Made by a program: the position numbers and the translations under genes
Notes under the pieces: generated by a model
Databases searched by the model: none
What the model saw: only the letters and a program-made list of their open reading frames with translations
What the model was told of the DNA's origin: nothing
Assembly (NCBI RefSeq): GCF_017654485.1
Contig: NZ_CP061091.1
Span: 1,439,501 to 1,503,500, forward strand
Direction of reading: 5' to 3'
Length of the DNA: 64,000 nucleotides
Origin: Roseomonas marmotae
GTDB taxonomy: Bacteria; Pseudomonadota; Alphaproteobacteria; Acetobacterales; Acetobacteraceae
Part shown: positions 1 through 8,904 of the stretch, one piece after another
How the letters are laid out: the number at the start of each line of letters is the position of its first letter
Position numbering within the stretch: the first letter of the stretch is position 1

Positions 1-1
1 C

Positions 2-691
2 CTCTGGCTGCTGCAGCACAGAGGCTTCGGCAGCGTGATGGTCCTGGCGATCCTGGCGCCGCTGCTGGGCACGGGCATCGCCCTGGTGCTGCGCGGCACC
101 GCCGGTTCCGCCGGGCTGCGGCTGCCCTTCCATCGCGTGGTCGGGCTGATCTGGCGGCCTGGCATGGTGCTGGGACTGGCGGGCCTGGCATTCACCGCCG
201 TCACCACCTTCCTGCCGCTGCATTACCAGGCGCTGGGCTGGGCCGGGGCGGGGCTGGCCATGACCGGCTTCGTTGCCGGCTATATCGGCGTGCGGCTCTT
301 CCTGGCGCATCTGCCGGACCGGCAGGGCGGGATGGTGGTCGGTGCCGCCTCGCTGGCGGCGCAGTTCCTGGGGCAGATGCTGCTGTGGTGGGCGCCGCTC
401 CCCTGGCTGGCCCTGCTGGGGGCGGTCGTCACGGGCATCGGCTTCTCGCTGATCTTTCCGGCCATGGGCGTGGAGGCGACGCGGCGCGTGCCGGCCAGCC
501 AGCGCGGGCAGGCGGTCGGCAATTTCATCGCCTTCTTTGACCTCTCCCTGGGGCTGGGCGGTCCGTTGCTGGGCCTGGCCTCGGCTTTCGGCGGCTCCGC
601 CACGCCTTTCCTGGTGGGGGCGCTGACCACGGCGGCGGGTCTGCTGCTGCTGCGCCGGATGCCGCCGGCGCCGGTGCCGGGCCAAGCCTAG
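2..691 (+). CDS. MFS transporter, C-terminal part (5' end outside window)
   Basis: The reading frame is open from the first bases of the window, so the start codon lies upstream; the first ATG, at 35, is internal. The visible 229 or so residues make about six hydrophobic segments separated by short Arg-rich loops, which matches the C-terminal half of a 12-helix major facilitator superfamily permease in the inner membrane. Typical MFS features are glycine-rich helices and a conserved Arg-rich loop after the fourth visible helix. The substrate cannot be read from this half. The gene ends with TAG, 66 bp before the next start, and is probably transcribed separately from the cupin gene, which has its own strong ribosome binding site. 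Confidence 0.8.
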   Translation, partial: LWLLQHRGFGSVMVLAILAPLLGTGIALVLRGTAGSAGLRLPFHRVVGLIWRPGMVLGLAGLAFTAVTTFLPLHYQALGWAGAGLAMTGFVAGYIGVRLFLAHLPDRQGGMVVGAASLAAQFLGQMLLWWAPLPWLALLGAVVTGIGFSLIFPAMGVEATRRVPASQRGQAVGNFIAFFDLSLGLGGPLLGLASAFGGSATPFLVGALTTAAGLLLLRRMPPAPVPGQA

Positions 692-757
692 GGCAACTGT
701 GCCCTGGTAGCTTGGGCTTGGCAGGTCTACCCTCTACGCTCAGAGGAGATTCCAGGA

Positions 758-1192
758 ATGTATCGATACCCGCTGCCCCGCCCACTGGCGGCAGCCTTGT
801 TGTTGCTGCCGCTGGTCGCCTGTGCCCAGGCCCCTGTGGCCCCGCAGCAGACGAAGGTGACGGAAATCTTCCGGGGCCATGAGACGGCGCTTGGCCAGCC
901 GCTGCGCTTCCCGCAGAAGGATGGGACGCTGGTGGTCTCCATCTACGAGATCCCCGCCGGGTCGCGCCTGCCGGTGCATCGGCATCCGCAGCAGCGGGTC
1001 GCCTATGTGATGGCGGGGCAACTCCGCGTCGTCACGCCGGAGGGGAAGGGCTGGGACTACAAGCCTGGCGACGTGGTGGTGGAGGTGCTGGACCACTGGC
1101 ATTCCGGCGAGGCCCTGGGCAGCGAGGCGGTCCGCCTGCTGGTGATCGACCAGACCGAAGGCGACAGCGCCAATCTGGAACTGCACCCCTAA
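758..1192 (+). CDS. Cupin-domain lipoprotein
   Basis: This 144-residue protein starts with an Arg-containing n-region and a leucine-rich core that ends in a lipobox (LVAC, with Cys22 as the lipidated residue). It is therefore expected to be an envelope lipoprotein. The remainder is a single small beta-barrel cupin domain with the usual metal-ligand pattern (PVHRHP, then a conserved E/Q and a later histidine in DHWHSGE). The catalytic or binding role is unknown. A GAGGAG ribosome binding site lies about 9 bases before the ATG. The stop codon overlaps the end of the convergent VOC gene by four bases. Confidence 0.75.
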   Translation: MYRYPLPRPLAAALLLLPLVACAQAPVAPQQTKVTEIFRGHETALGQPLRFPQKDGTLVVSIYEIPAGSRLPVHRHPQQRVAYVMAGQLRVVTPEGKGWDYKPGDVVVEVLDHWHSGEALGSEAVRLLVIDQTEGDSANLELHP

Positions 1193-1614
1193 TCCGGCAG
1201 GCTCATCGCTCCGTCCGGGCCGATGGGAAAGCCCGGGTTCCAGGCCACTTCCCAGAGATGCCCGGCCGGATCGGTGAAATAGCCGGAATAGCCGCCCCAG
1301 GTGGCGTCCTGCGCCGGCTTCACGATCCGTCCGCCCGCCCGCGCGGCCTCGGCCAGGACGGTGTCGACTTCAGCCCGGTCGCGGGTGTTGTAGGCGAGGG
1401 CGACGCCCCGGAAGCCTTGGCCCTCCGCCGGCAGGCCGGCATCGGCGGCCAGGTCCCGCAGCGGGTAGAGCGAGAGGATCAGGCCGCCGGCCTGGAAGAA
1501 GGCCACGCCCTCGGCCGCGCGCATGCCGCGCCGCCAGCCCAGGGCCTCATAGAAGGCGGTGGCCGCCGTCAGGTCGGGCACGCCCAGCGTGATCAGGCTG
1601 AGGCGCTGCTCCAC
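1189..1614 (-). CDS. VOC-family (glyoxalase/bleomycin-resistance-like) protein
   Basis: The 141-residue product begins VEQRLSLITLGVPDL and has the beta-alpha-beta-beta-beta arrangement of a vicinal-oxygen-chelate protein, ending in the family signature FTDPAGHLWEVAWNP. Members bind a divalent metal and act as dioxygenases, isomerases or resistance proteins; which applies here is not visible. I chose the GTG at 1614 because it lies directly after the mlaF stop (1619-1621), and the longer reading frame would run into mlaF. The gene is probably translated from the same mRNA as mlaEF, although no functional link to lipid transport is known. Confidence 0.75.
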   Translation of the reverse strand: MEQRLSLITLGVPDLTAATAFYEALGWRRGMRAAEGVAFFQAGGLILSLYPLRDLAADAGLPAEGQGFRGVALAYNTRDRAEVDTVLAEAARAGGRIVKPAQDATWGGYSGYFTDPAGHLWEVAWNPGFPIGPDGAMSLPD

Positions 1615-1618
1615 GGTC

Positions 1619-2395
1619 CTACTTCCGCAGTTCCATCGTGATGGGCCCCTCGCGCTCCCCGCGCGCGAACTGGTCCACCATGGCATTGCCGGTATTGCCC
1701 AGCGTCGCCGCGGGGCCGGTCCAGACGATGCGGCCCTTGTGGATCATGGCTGCCGTGTCGCCGATGCGGCGGGCGCTGGCCATGTCATGGGTGATGGAGA
1801 CGGCGGTGGCGCCCAGGCGCTTCACCACATCCACGATCAGCCCGTCGATCACCGCGCCCATGATGGGGTCGAGGCCGGTGGTCGGCTCATCGAAGAAGAT
1901 GATATCGGGCTCGCCGGCGATGGCGCGGGCCAGACCCACGCGCTTCTGCATGCCCCCCGAAAGCTCGCTGGGCGAGAGGTCGCCGACGCTGCCGTCCAGG
2001 CCCACCTGGGCCAGGATCTCGGCCGCCTTGTCCCGCGCCTTGCCGCGCGTGATGCGCTTCTGGGCCAGCAGCTTGAAGCAGACATTCTCCCAGACCGGCA
2101 GGCTGTCGAAGAGCGCGGCATTCTGGAAGAGCATGCCGATACGGTCGTTCAACGCCTCCCGCTCCCGCCGGGGCATGGCGAGCACGTCGCGCCCGTCGAT
2201 CTCGATGGTGCCGGAATCCGGCGGGATCAGCCCCAGGATGGACTTGATGGTGACGGACTTGCCGGAGCCGGATCCGCCCAGGATCACCATGCTGTGGCCC
2301 CCCTGCACATCCAGGTCCACGCCATCCAGCACCACCTTGGGGCCGAAGGACTTACGCAGGTTCCGCAGGCGGATTTTCGGGGTGCTGCCGCTCAT
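1619..2395 (-). CDS. mlaF: Mla-type phospholipid/intermembrane transport ABC ATPase
   Basis: This 258-residue ABC ATPase has Walker A GGSGSGKS at residues 40-47, an LSGGMQKR signature and the Walker B segment IIFFDEPTTGLDP. The signature and the short length match MlaF (Ttg2A/Mkl), the cytoplasmic ATPase that powers phospholipid movement between inner and outer membranes for outer-membrane asymmetry. The start overlaps the mlaE stop by four bases (ATGA), so the two are translationally coupled. The gene for the MCE protein MlaD, often next in alphaproteobacterial operons, is not present. The downstream gene is a VOC protein instead. Confidence 0.92.
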   Translation of the reverse strand: MSGSTPKIRLRNLRKSFGPKVVLDGVDLDVQGGHSMVILGGSGSGKSVTIKSILGLIPPDSGTIEIDGRDVLAMPRREREALNDRIGMLFQNAALFDSLPVWENVCFKLLAQKRITRGKARDKAAEILAQVGLDGSVGDLSPSELSGGMQKRVGLARAIAGEPDIIFFDEPTTGLDPIMGAVIDGLIVDVVKRLGATAVSITHDMASARRIGDTAAMIHKGRIVWTGPAATLGNTGNAMVDQFARGEREGPITMELRK

Positions 2396-3177
2396 CGGGC
2401 GAAGAACATCTCGGTGATGACGTAGTCCAGCGCCAGGATCAGGATGGAGGATGAGACCACGGCCGCCGTGGTCGCCGCGCCCACGCCCTGGGCGCCGCCA
2501 CGGCTGTTGTAGCCGTGGTAGCTGCCCATCAGCGCCACGATGAAGCCGAAGACCGCCGCCTTCACCAGGCCCGAGACCACGTCCATGGTCTGCATGAAGT
2601 TCAGCGTGGCGGTGAGATAGCTGGCGGAGCCGAAGCCCAGCTTCGTGGTGCCGATCAGCCAGCCGCCCATCACGCCCAGGATATCCGCCACCACCACCAG
2701 CAGCGGCATGGCCAGGGTGCCTGCCAGCAGGCGCGGCGCCACCAGGTATTTCATGGGGTTGGTGGAAAGGGTGGTCAGCGCGTCCACCTGGTCCGTCACC
2801 CGCATGGTGCCGATCTCGGCCGCGAAGGCGGCGCCGATGCGTCCCGCCACCATCAGCCCCGCCAGCACCGGGCCGAGCTCACGGGTGATGGAGAGCACGA
2901 CGACATTGGCGATCGCGCTTTCCGCGCCGAAGCGGGAGAAGCCGGAATAGGATTGCAGCGCCAGCACCATGCCGGTGAAGACCGCGGTCAGCGAGACGAC
3001 CGGCAGGGAGAAATAGGCGATCTCCACGAAGGCGCGGAGAAACATGCGGGGGTAGAAGGGTGGCCGCAGTAGGTGGGAGAGCCCCTCCGCCGCGAAAAGG
3101 GCGATGGCGCCGGTGCTGCGGCAGAGCCCCAGCACGGCGCGGCCGAGGCCCGCCAGGAAGTTCAGGAAATAGGTCAA
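2392..3177 (-). CDS. mlaE: Mla-type ABC transporter permease (MlaE family)
   Basis: The 261-residue integral membrane protein has the MlaE/YrbE pattern: an amphipathic N-terminus, a conserved ELGPVLAGLMVAGRIG segment with AAEIGTM following, and about five hydrophobic helices. It forms the membrane channel paired with MlaF. The frame opens with a TTG at 3177 and no ATG is available nearby, so the start is less certain. There is only a short gap to the upstream alr stop at 3194, consistent with a dnaB-alr-mlaE-mlaF transcription unit. Confidence 0.9.
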   Translation of the reverse strand: MTYFLNFLAGLGRAVLGLCRSTGAIALFAAEGLSHLLRPPFYPRMFLRAFVEIAYFSLPVVSLTAVFTGMVLALQSYSGFSRFGAESAIANVVVLSITRELGPVLAGLMVAGRIGAAFAAEIGTMRVTDQVDALTTLSTNPMKYLVAPRLLAGTLAMPLLVVVADILGVMGGWLIGTTKLGFGSASYLTATLNFMQTMDVVSGLVKAAVFGFIVALMGSYHGYNSRGGAQGVGAATTAAVVSSSILILALDYVITEMFFAR

Positions 3178-3193
3178 TTCTAAAGCCGCCGTG

Positions 3194-4261
3194 TCATGCC
3201 GGCCGGTAATGGCGCCGGTAGCGTGCGCCGAGCGAGGTCAGCACCTCGTAGCCGATGGTGCCGGCGAGCGCCGCCACATCATCCGGCGTCTGGCCGGGAC
3301 CGATCATCTCCACCCTGTCGCCAGCGCGCAGATCAGGGATGTCGGTCACGTCGAGGGTGATGAGATCCATGGAAACCCGGCCTACCAGCGGCACAGGGCG
3401 GCCGGCGAAGATGCCGACGCCCCGGCTGGACAGGGCGCGAAGGTAGCCATCGGCATAGCCCGCGGCAATGGTTGCGATCCTGCTGTCACGTTTCGCTACC
3501 CAACTGGCTCCATAGCCGACCGAGGTGCCGGCCGCGACCTGCCGCACCTGCAGCACGGGTACGGTCAGCCGCATCACCTGCCGCATGGGATTGGGGCGCC
3601 CGGGCGTCGGGTTGATGCCATAGAGCGCGCAGCCGGGGCGGGCGAGGTCCGAGGCCATGGCGGCGCCGTGGAAGAGGCCGGCCGAATTGGCAAGGGAGCG
3701 GGCGGTGCCGGGAAAGGCGCTGGCGGCCTCGGCGAAGCGCCGGGGCTGAAGCTCGTTCAGCGGGTGGCCCGGCTCATCGGCGCAGGCCAGATGCGTCATG
3801 ACATAGCGCAGGCCCAGCCCGTCCAGCGCGCCGGGCGGCAGCGCCGCGCGCTCGGCGGGGGTCAGGCCCAGGCGCTCCATGCCGGTATCCAGATGCAGGA
3901 TGGTGCCGGCGGGGCAGGGGGGCGCGGCCTGCCAGGCTGCGATATCCGCCGGGCCGTTCAGCACGGGCGTCAGCCCCGCGCCGGGATCGGCGCCGGGCGG
4001 GAAGCCGCCGAGCACGGCGATCATCGGCCCTTCGCCCAAGGCTTCCCGCAGGGCCAGCCCCTCCTGGAACTGGGCGACGAAGAAATGGCGGCAGCCGGCC
4101 TGGGCCAGCGCCCGCGCCACCGGCCCGGCGCCGAGCCCGTAGGCATCGGCCTTCACCACCCCCGCCACCTGCGCGCCATGTCGGGCGGCGAGGTCCCGCC
4201 AGTTGGCGGTGATGGCGGTGAGATCGACCTCCAGCTCGGCCTGCGGAACTTCAGTAGCCAT
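3194..4261 (-). CDS. alr: Alanine racemase
   Basis: The 355-residue PLP enzyme interconverts L- and D-alanine and supplies D-Ala for peptidoglycan. The PLP lysine is in VVKADAYGLG (Lys37 from the chosen start), and the catalytic tyrosine is in the SVGYGASW segment of the C-terminal barrel. The conserved Asp of the second domain, in RVSMDLITLDVTD, is also visible. I placed the start at the ATG at 4261, which overlaps the dnaB stop by 11 bases. ATGs at 4264 and 4273 are also possible, and longer extensions lie inside dnaB. Co-transcription with dnaB is likely. Confidence 0.92.
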   Translation of the reverse strand: MATEVPQAELEVDLTAITANWRDLAARHGAQVAGVVKADAYGLGAGPVARALAQAGCRHFFVAQFQEGLALREALGEGPMIAVLGGFPPGADPGAGLTPVLNGPADIAAWQAAPPCPAGTILHLDTGMERLGLTPAERAALPPGALDGLGLRYVMTHLACADEPGHPLNELQPRRFAEAASAFPGTARSLANSAGLFHGAAMASDLARPGCALYGINPTPGRPNPMRQVMRLTVPVLQVRQVAAGTSVGYGASWVAKRDSRIATIAAGYADGYLRALSSRGVGIFAGRPVPLVGRVSMDLITLDVTDIPDLRAGDRVEMIGPGQTPDDVAALAGTIGYEVLTSLGARYRRHYRPA

Positions 4262-5759
4262 CATCGTGGCCATGGGCGAAGTCCAGGTCGCCGAAGCGGG
4301 TGAATTCGGCCTCGAAGAACAGTGGGATGGTGCCGGTGGGGCCATGGCGCTGCTTGGCCACGATCAGATCGGCGCGGTTATGCGCCTTCTCCATCCGCGC
4401 CTGCCAGTTGGTGATGGCGTCCTGCAGCTTCTCACCATCGGTGAAGTTGACGTCCTTGGGCTCCTGCATCTTCAGGTAATAGTCGTCGCGATAGACGAAC
4501 ATCACCATGTCCGCGTCCTGCTCGATCGAGCCGGATTCGCGCAGGTCCGAAAGCTGCGGCCGCTTGTCCTCGCGGCTTTCGACCTGACGGGAGAGCTGGG
4601 ACAGCGCCATCACCGGCACCGCCAGCTCCTTGGCGATGGCCTTGAGGCCCTGGGTGATCTGGCTGATCTCCTGCACCCGGTTCTCGGGGCGGGAGCCGGC
4701 GGCGGGGCGCATCAGCTGCAGATAGTCCACCACGATGAAGTCGAGGCCGCGCGTCCGCTTCAGGCGCCGGCAGCGGGTACGCAGCGCCGAGATGGTGATG
4801 GCCGGCGTGTCGTCGATATAGAGCGGCAGGCGGGCCAGCTCGCGCGAGACTTCCACGAATTTGTCGAAGTCGCGCTGCATGATCTCGCCACGGCGGATGC
4901 GGTCGCCGGAGATGCGGGCGGCTTCGGACAGCAGGCGGGTGGCGAGCTGGTCCGCGCTCATTTCCAGGGAGAAGATGGCGCAGCCGCCCTTGGGCACGGC
5001 GCCGGGGCCGTGCTCGTCCTCCGCCCGGCGCAGGATTTCCTGGGCCGCGCCGAAGGCAATCTTGGTGGCCAGTGCCGTCTTGCCCATGCCGGGACGGCCG
5101 GCGAGGATCAGCAGATCCGACGGATGCAGCCCGCCGGTCTTGGCATTGAGGTCGCGCAAGCCGGTGGACAGGCCGGAGACGCCGCCGCCGCTGGTGAAGG
5201 CCTTCTCCGCCATGGCGACGGCGTCGGTGAGGGCGCGGCCGAAGGGGACGAAGCCGCCCTCGTTTCCGCCGTCCTTGGCGAGGTCGAAAAGCGCCTGCTC
5301 GGCGGCTTCCAGCTGCTCGCGGCCTTCCAGCCCCTCATCGGTGCCGAAGGCGCGGTTCACCACCGTCTCGCCCAGGTCCACCAGCTGGCGGCGCAGCCAG
5401 GCGTCATGGATGATGCGGCCGTAGTCGCCGGCATTGATGATGCCGACCATGGCCGAGATCAGCCGTGCCAGGTATTCGGGGCCGCCCAGGTCGTCCAGCA
5501 GGCCGGAATGGGCGAATTCGCCCCGCAGCGTCACCGCATCGGCCAGTTGCCCGGCCTCGATGCGGCGCTGGATGGCGGCATAGATGCGGCCATGCACGGG
5601 GTCGGCGAAATGCTCCGCCGCCAGGAACTCGGACACCCGTTCATAGGCTTTGTTGTTGGCCAGCAGGGCGCCAAGCAACGCCTGTTCCGCCTGCAGGTTC
5701 GCTGGCGGCTGACGCTGAGAGAGGCGAAGCAGGCCATCGGTCTGGGGAACGCTGTTCAT
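4251..5759 (-). CDS. dnaB: Replicative DNA helicase DnaB
   Basis: This 502-residue protein has the DnaB N-terminal helical domain (about residues 20-120), a linker, and a RecA-like ATPase domain with Walker A GRPGMGKT at residues 221-228 and the DYLQLM Walker B segment. The QLSRQVESR and DLRESGSIEQDAD motifs are typical of the hexameric replicative 5'-3' helicase. The length is normal and no intein is present. The gene heads a minus-strand run with alr and mlaEF. It starts at the ATG at 5759. Confidence 0.96.
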   Translation of the reverse strand: MNSVPQTDGLLRLSQRQPPANLQAEQALLGALLANNKAYERVSEFLAAEHFADPVHGRIYAAIQRRIEAGQLADAVTLRGEFAHSGLLDDLGGPEYLARLISAMVGIINAGDYGRIIHDAWLRRQLVDLGETVVNRAFGTDEGLEGREQLEAAEQALFDLAKDGGNEGGFVPFGRALTDAVAMAEKAFTSGGGVSGLSTGLRDLNAKTGGLHPSDLLILAGRPGMGKTALATKIAFGAAQEILRRAEDEHGPGAVPKGGCAIFSLEMSADQLATRLLSEAARISGDRIRRGEIMQRDFDKFVEVSRELARLPLYIDDTPAITISALRTRCRRLKRTRGLDFIVVDYLQLMRPAAGSRPENRVQEISQITQGLKAIAKELAVPVMALSQLSRQVESREDKRPQLSDLRESGSIEQDADMVMFVYRDDYYLKMQEPKDVNFTDGEKLQDAITNWQARMEKAHNRADLIVAKQRHGPTGTIPLFFEAEFTRFGDLDFAHGHDDGY

Positions 5760-5899
5760 GGCCGGTAGATTACCCCGTCTGCCCCCCTTCGGGGGAGAGG
5801 GGGACTGTGGATAACGGGGATGCTTTGCTGAGCCTTGTCTTTACGCCCGCAATCAGCCCCGCTCTCGCCGGGGCGTGAATTGCGGGCGACAGGAAAGCT

Positions 5900-7132
5900 T
5901 CAGGCGTCCTCGCGCGGCCGGTCCGCGACTCGGCGCTCTGCGTCCAGCATGTAGTCTCGGGTCAGCGGCAGGGCATCGACCCTGCGAGCCAGCTGCAACT
6001 GCCAGTTCATATGGCCCATGTAGCGGAAGGACAGCTCCGACCCCGCCAGATAGAACTCGAACATCCGGCAGAAGCGCTCGTCGTAGAGGCTCTGGATGGC
6101 GTCCCGGTTGGCGGCGAAGCGGCGCCGCCAGTGGGAGATGGTATGGGCGTAGTGCAGCCGCAGCACCTCGATATCGGTGGACCAGAGGCCGGATTTCTCC
6201 ACCGCCTGCAGCACCTCGGACAGGGCCGGGGAATAGCCGCCGGGGAAGATGTATTTGGAAATCCAGGCATTGGTGCTGCCCGGCCCGTCCGAGCGGCCGA
6301 TGGCATGGATCAGCGCCACGCCATCCTCCTTCAGGGCGCCCCGCAGGGTGCGGAAGAAGGTCTTGTAGTGGTCGATGCCCACATGCTCGAACATGCCGAC
6401 CGAGACGATGCGGTCCACCGGCCGCTTCCAGTCCCGGTAGTCCATCAGCTCGAAGGTCACGCGGTCCGAGAGCCCGGCCTCGGCGGCGCGGCCGCGGGCC
6501 ACCTCCAGCTGCTCGGTGGAGAGGGTGATGCCGGTGACGCGGGCACCGTGCTCCCGCGCCAGGTGCAGCGCCATGCCGCCCCAGCCGCAGCCGATGTCCA
6601 GCACCTCCAGATCCGGCTGGTCGAGCTTCAGCTTGGAGGCGATGTGCCGTTTCTTCAGCAGCTGCGCCTCCTCCAGCGTCTCGTTCCCGGTGGGGAAATA
6701 GGCGCAGGAATACTGGCGGTCCCGGTCGAGGAAGAGGGCGTAGAGGCGGCCGTTGAGGTCGTAGTGATGCGCCACGTTGCGGCGGGAGCGGCTGGCGGGA
6801 TTGAGCTGGTCGAAGCGCCGGCGCGCCCAGCGCACCTTTTCCATGACGCCCTCGGCCGGGTGGCTGAAGCTGCTCCGCATCAGGTTGATCGACATCAGCT
6901 CGGTCAGGTCATAGATCGAGCAGGCCATGGGGACGATATTGCCGTCCATGTATTCCTCGCCGAAGGCGAGGGTCGGGTTGGTGGACAGCCTCCACACCGC
7001 CCGCTGACTGCGGATATCGAGTCCGGCGCTGGGCCCCTCGGCGCCACGGTATTCAATGATTCGGCCATCCGGATAGCGGACGGTCAGGGTCCCGCACTGG
7101 ATCAAGCGGGACAGAATACGGTCGAACAGCAT
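5900..7132 (-). CDS. cfa: Cyclopropane-fatty-acyl-phospholipid synthase
   Basis: The 410-residue SAM-dependent enzyme methylenates unsaturated acyl chains of membrane phospholipids. It has an N-terminal helical domain and a Rossmann methyltransferase core with motif I VLDIGCGWGG at residues 177-186. The family signatures FEHVG, IFPGGYSP and HYAHTISHW follow. I chose the ATG at 7132 because AGAGGAAGG lies 8-10 bases upstream; a start at 7174 would add 14 atypical residues. The AT-rich interval upstream suggests its own promoter, consistent with the stress-linked control known for cfa genes. Confidence 0.9.
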   Translation of the reverse strand: MLFDRILSRLIQCGTLTVRYPDGRIIEYRGAEGPSAGLDIRSQRAVWRLSTNPTLAFGEEYMDGNIVPMACSIYDLTELMSINLMRSSFSHPAEGVMEKVRWARRRFDQLNPASRSRRNVAHHYDLNGRLYALFLDRDRQYSCAYFPTGNETLEEAQLLKKRHIASKLKLDQPDLEVLDIGCGWGGMALHLAREHGARVTGITLSTEQLEVARGRAAEAGLSDRVTFELMDYRDWKRPVDRIVSVGMFEHVGIDHYKTFFRTLRGALKEDGVALIHAIGRSDGPGSTNAWISKYIFPGGYSPALSEVLQAVEKSGLWSTDIEVLRLHYAHTISHWRRRFAANRDAIQSLYDERFCRMFEFYLAGSELSFRYMGHMNWQLQLARRVDALPLTRDYMLDAERRVADRPREDA

Positions 7133-7203
7133 GCCCGAGCCTTCCTCTTTCACCACGAGGAATGATCGTGGCAATCAGGCGGCGATCTTGTCCAGTCAAG
7201 TAA

Positions 7204-7227
7204 ATGAAGAAGTTACTAAACCTTCAT
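7204..7227. promoter_or_regulatory. Inverted repeat in the AT-rich cfa upstream region
   Basis: ATGAAG at 7204-7209 and CTTCAT at 7222-7227 form a 6+12+6 inverted repeat. It lies within the only clearly AT-rich stretch of the first 18 kb (about 7190-7275), between the rplI terminator and cfa. It could be an operator or simply part of the promoter. No confident -35/-10 pair was found. Confidence 0.25.
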
Positions 7228-7277
7228 CAGAAGATATTAAGCGCTATCCATGAAAACATTGATGGTGAGAGCATAGA

Positions 7278-7312
7278 AAAGGGGCGCCCCCTCGCGGAGG
7301 CGCCCCCTTTCA
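7278..7312 (-). terminator. Rho-independent terminator of the rpsF-rplI operon
   Basis: Read on the minus strand, this is GGGGCGCC, a short loop region, then GGCGCCCC followed by TTTTC. The stem is 8 GC pairs flanked by A/T pairs. It lies 17 bases after the rplI stop and separates the ribosomal operon from cfa. Confidence 0.8.
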
Positions 7313-7328
7313 CACTGCGGAGAGGAGA

Positions 7329-7898
7329 TTAGTCCTCCGACGCGGCGCCCAGCTCGGACAGCTCGGCGGCCAGCTCGGCCTCCAGGCTCTCGTTCTCGGC
7401 CTGCTGCTCGGCGCGCAGGTCTTCGCCGCGCGCCTGCTTCTCGGCCTCTTCCGGGGAACGGGCGACGTTCACCGTCAGCGGCAGGTGCACTTCCGGGTGC
7501 AGCTCGATGCGGACGGCGGTCAGACCCGTCGTCTTGATCGGCTGTTCCAGCAGGACCTGGCTGCGGCTGATGGTCAGCCCGGCTTCCTTCGCGGCATCCG
7601 CGATATCGCGGACGCTGACGGAACCGTAGAGGCCGCCCGATTCGCCGGCCTGGCGGATGATGATGACGGAGAGACCGTCCATCCGCTCGGCCACGCGCTC
7701 GGCCTCCTCACGGCGCTTCAGGTTCTGCGCCTCAAGCTGGACGCGCTCCTTCTCGAAACGCTCCAGGTTGGCCTTGCTTGCGCGGATGGCCTTGCCCTGG
7801 GGGAGGAGATAGTTGCGGGCGTAGCCAGGACGGACGGAGACGAGCTCCCCCATCTGGCCGAGCTTTTCGACCCGCTGCATCAGGATGACTTCGATCAT
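7329..7898 (-). CDS. rplI: 50S ribosomal protein L9
   Basis: The 189-residue protein begins [22 protein letters not shown] and contains the L9 signature [13 protein letters not shown], which binds 23S rRNA. A long central helix and the C-terminal RNA-binding domain follow. The C-terminus is extended beyond the roughly 150 residues of E. coli L9 by an acidic, Glu/Ala-rich tail (about residues 150-189), as in many alphaproteobacteria. It is the last gene of the rpsF operon and is followed by a strong terminator. Confidence 0.96.
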   Translation of the reverse strand: MIEVILMQRVEKLGQMGELVSVRPGYARNYLLPQGKAIRASKANLERFEKERVQLEAQNLKRREEAERVAERMDGLSVIIIRQAGESGGLYGSVSVRDIADAAKEAGLTISRSQVLLEQPIKTTGLTAVRIELHPEVHLPLTVNVARSPEEAEKQARGEDLRAEQQAENESLEAELAAELSELGAASED

Positions 7899-7916
7899 CG
7901 GTTTTGAACCCCGATC

Positions 7917-8855
7917 TCAGGTGTTGGCGGGCGGCGGGTTACGGCGCCCGAATTGATCGACGAGCCCCAGCACCACCAGAATGATGGCGCCGGGCAGGCT
8001 GAAGACGAGAAGCAGGGTGTAGGCCAGCACCAGGATAGGCGCGCGCGCCTTCGCCGGCCGCAGCCGGGTATGCAGCACGGCCAGCCCCTGCAGCAGCAGC
8101 GGAACCGTCAGCACCAGGCAGAGCGACAGCGGCGTCAGCGCATTTGCCGGGTCCGCCAGCAGCCAGCCCAGCGCGGCCACGGCCGGCAGGGCGGGATACC
8201 AGCGGGGCAGGCGGGCCGTGTGCCAGCGGATCGCCGGCACCGGACCCAGGCCCTGGCGTTGCAGCAGCCGCTGCGCGATGGCCGCATTGGCCACCAGCAC
8301 GAAGGCCAGCCACACCGCCAGGGCCGCCGCCTGCAAGCGGACGATCTGCACGGCCAGCGTGCCGGGATCCTCCACCCCCATGCGGGTCAGGGCGAGTTCC
8401 ACCGCGCCAAGCAGCCACTGCTCCAACCCGCCTTCGAGGCCGGAGAGCAGCATGGCCGCCAGCAGCACGATGGCGGCCGGCCAGAGCCCGAGCAACGTCA
8501 GCGGCAGGCCGAGGGCGACATGCCCCCCGCCTTGCGTCAGCCCGCGCAGGCCCGCGCCCAGCAGCAGCACCGCCGGCACGCCGAAGGTGCCCAGATAGAC
8601 CATCAGGGGCGTCATGCTGGCACTGTCCACCAGCAAGGCCAGCCCCGCCGCCGCCAGGGCGATCAGCAGGGATGGCAGGCCAAAGCCCAGGCCGGCCAGG
8701 AACAGCGGCAGGGGAACGAACCAGAAGAGGATCGACCCCAGCGGCAGGCCCCGGAAGGTCCAGATCGCCGCCAGCGCCGAGACGAGCCCGGCCGCCGCCC
8801 CCGCGAGGACTCGCGGGTCGTTGGTCAGGCCAGTACGGGGCGTGCCGGTGCTCAA
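7917..8855 (-). CDS. DUF2232 family polytopic membrane protein
   Basis: The product has 312 residues with about seven or eight hydrophobic segments and few charged residues. It sits between rpsR and rplI, where alphaproteobacteria commonly encode a DUF2232 (YybS-like) membrane protein of unknown function. The open frame runs back into rpsR, so the true start must be downstream of 8904. The TTG at 8855 is preceded by AGGAATCACCATC, which gives a good ribosome binding site, and the first residues (LSTGTPRTGLTNDP) fit a short cytoplasmic N-terminus. The TTG start is unusual and is inferred. Confidence 0.75.
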   Translation of the reverse strand: MSTGTPRTGLTNDPRVLAGAAAGLVSALAAIWTFRGLPLGSILFWFVPLPLFLAGLGFGLPSLLIALAAAGLALLVDSASMTPLMVYLGTFGVPAVLLLGAGLRGLTQGGGHVALGLPLTLLGLWPAAIVLLAAMLLSGLEGGLEQWLLGAVELALTRMGVEDPGTLAVQIVRLQAAALAVWLAFVLVANAAIAQRLLQRQGLGPVPAIRWHTARLPRWYPALPAVAALGWLLADPANALTPLSLCLVLTVPLLLQGLAVLHTRLRPAKARAPILVLAYTLLLVFSLPGAIILVVLGLVDQFGRRNPPPANT

Positions 8856-8904
8856 GATGGTGATTCCTGCGTGGTGCTGATGTCCTGCTTCCCGTCCCTC
8901 AGCC

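Noticed and set aside
5760..5899. Terminator or gene between dnaB and cfa
   Set aside because: Short GC repeats are present, but no stem with T-run, and the open frames there are shadows without ribosome sites.
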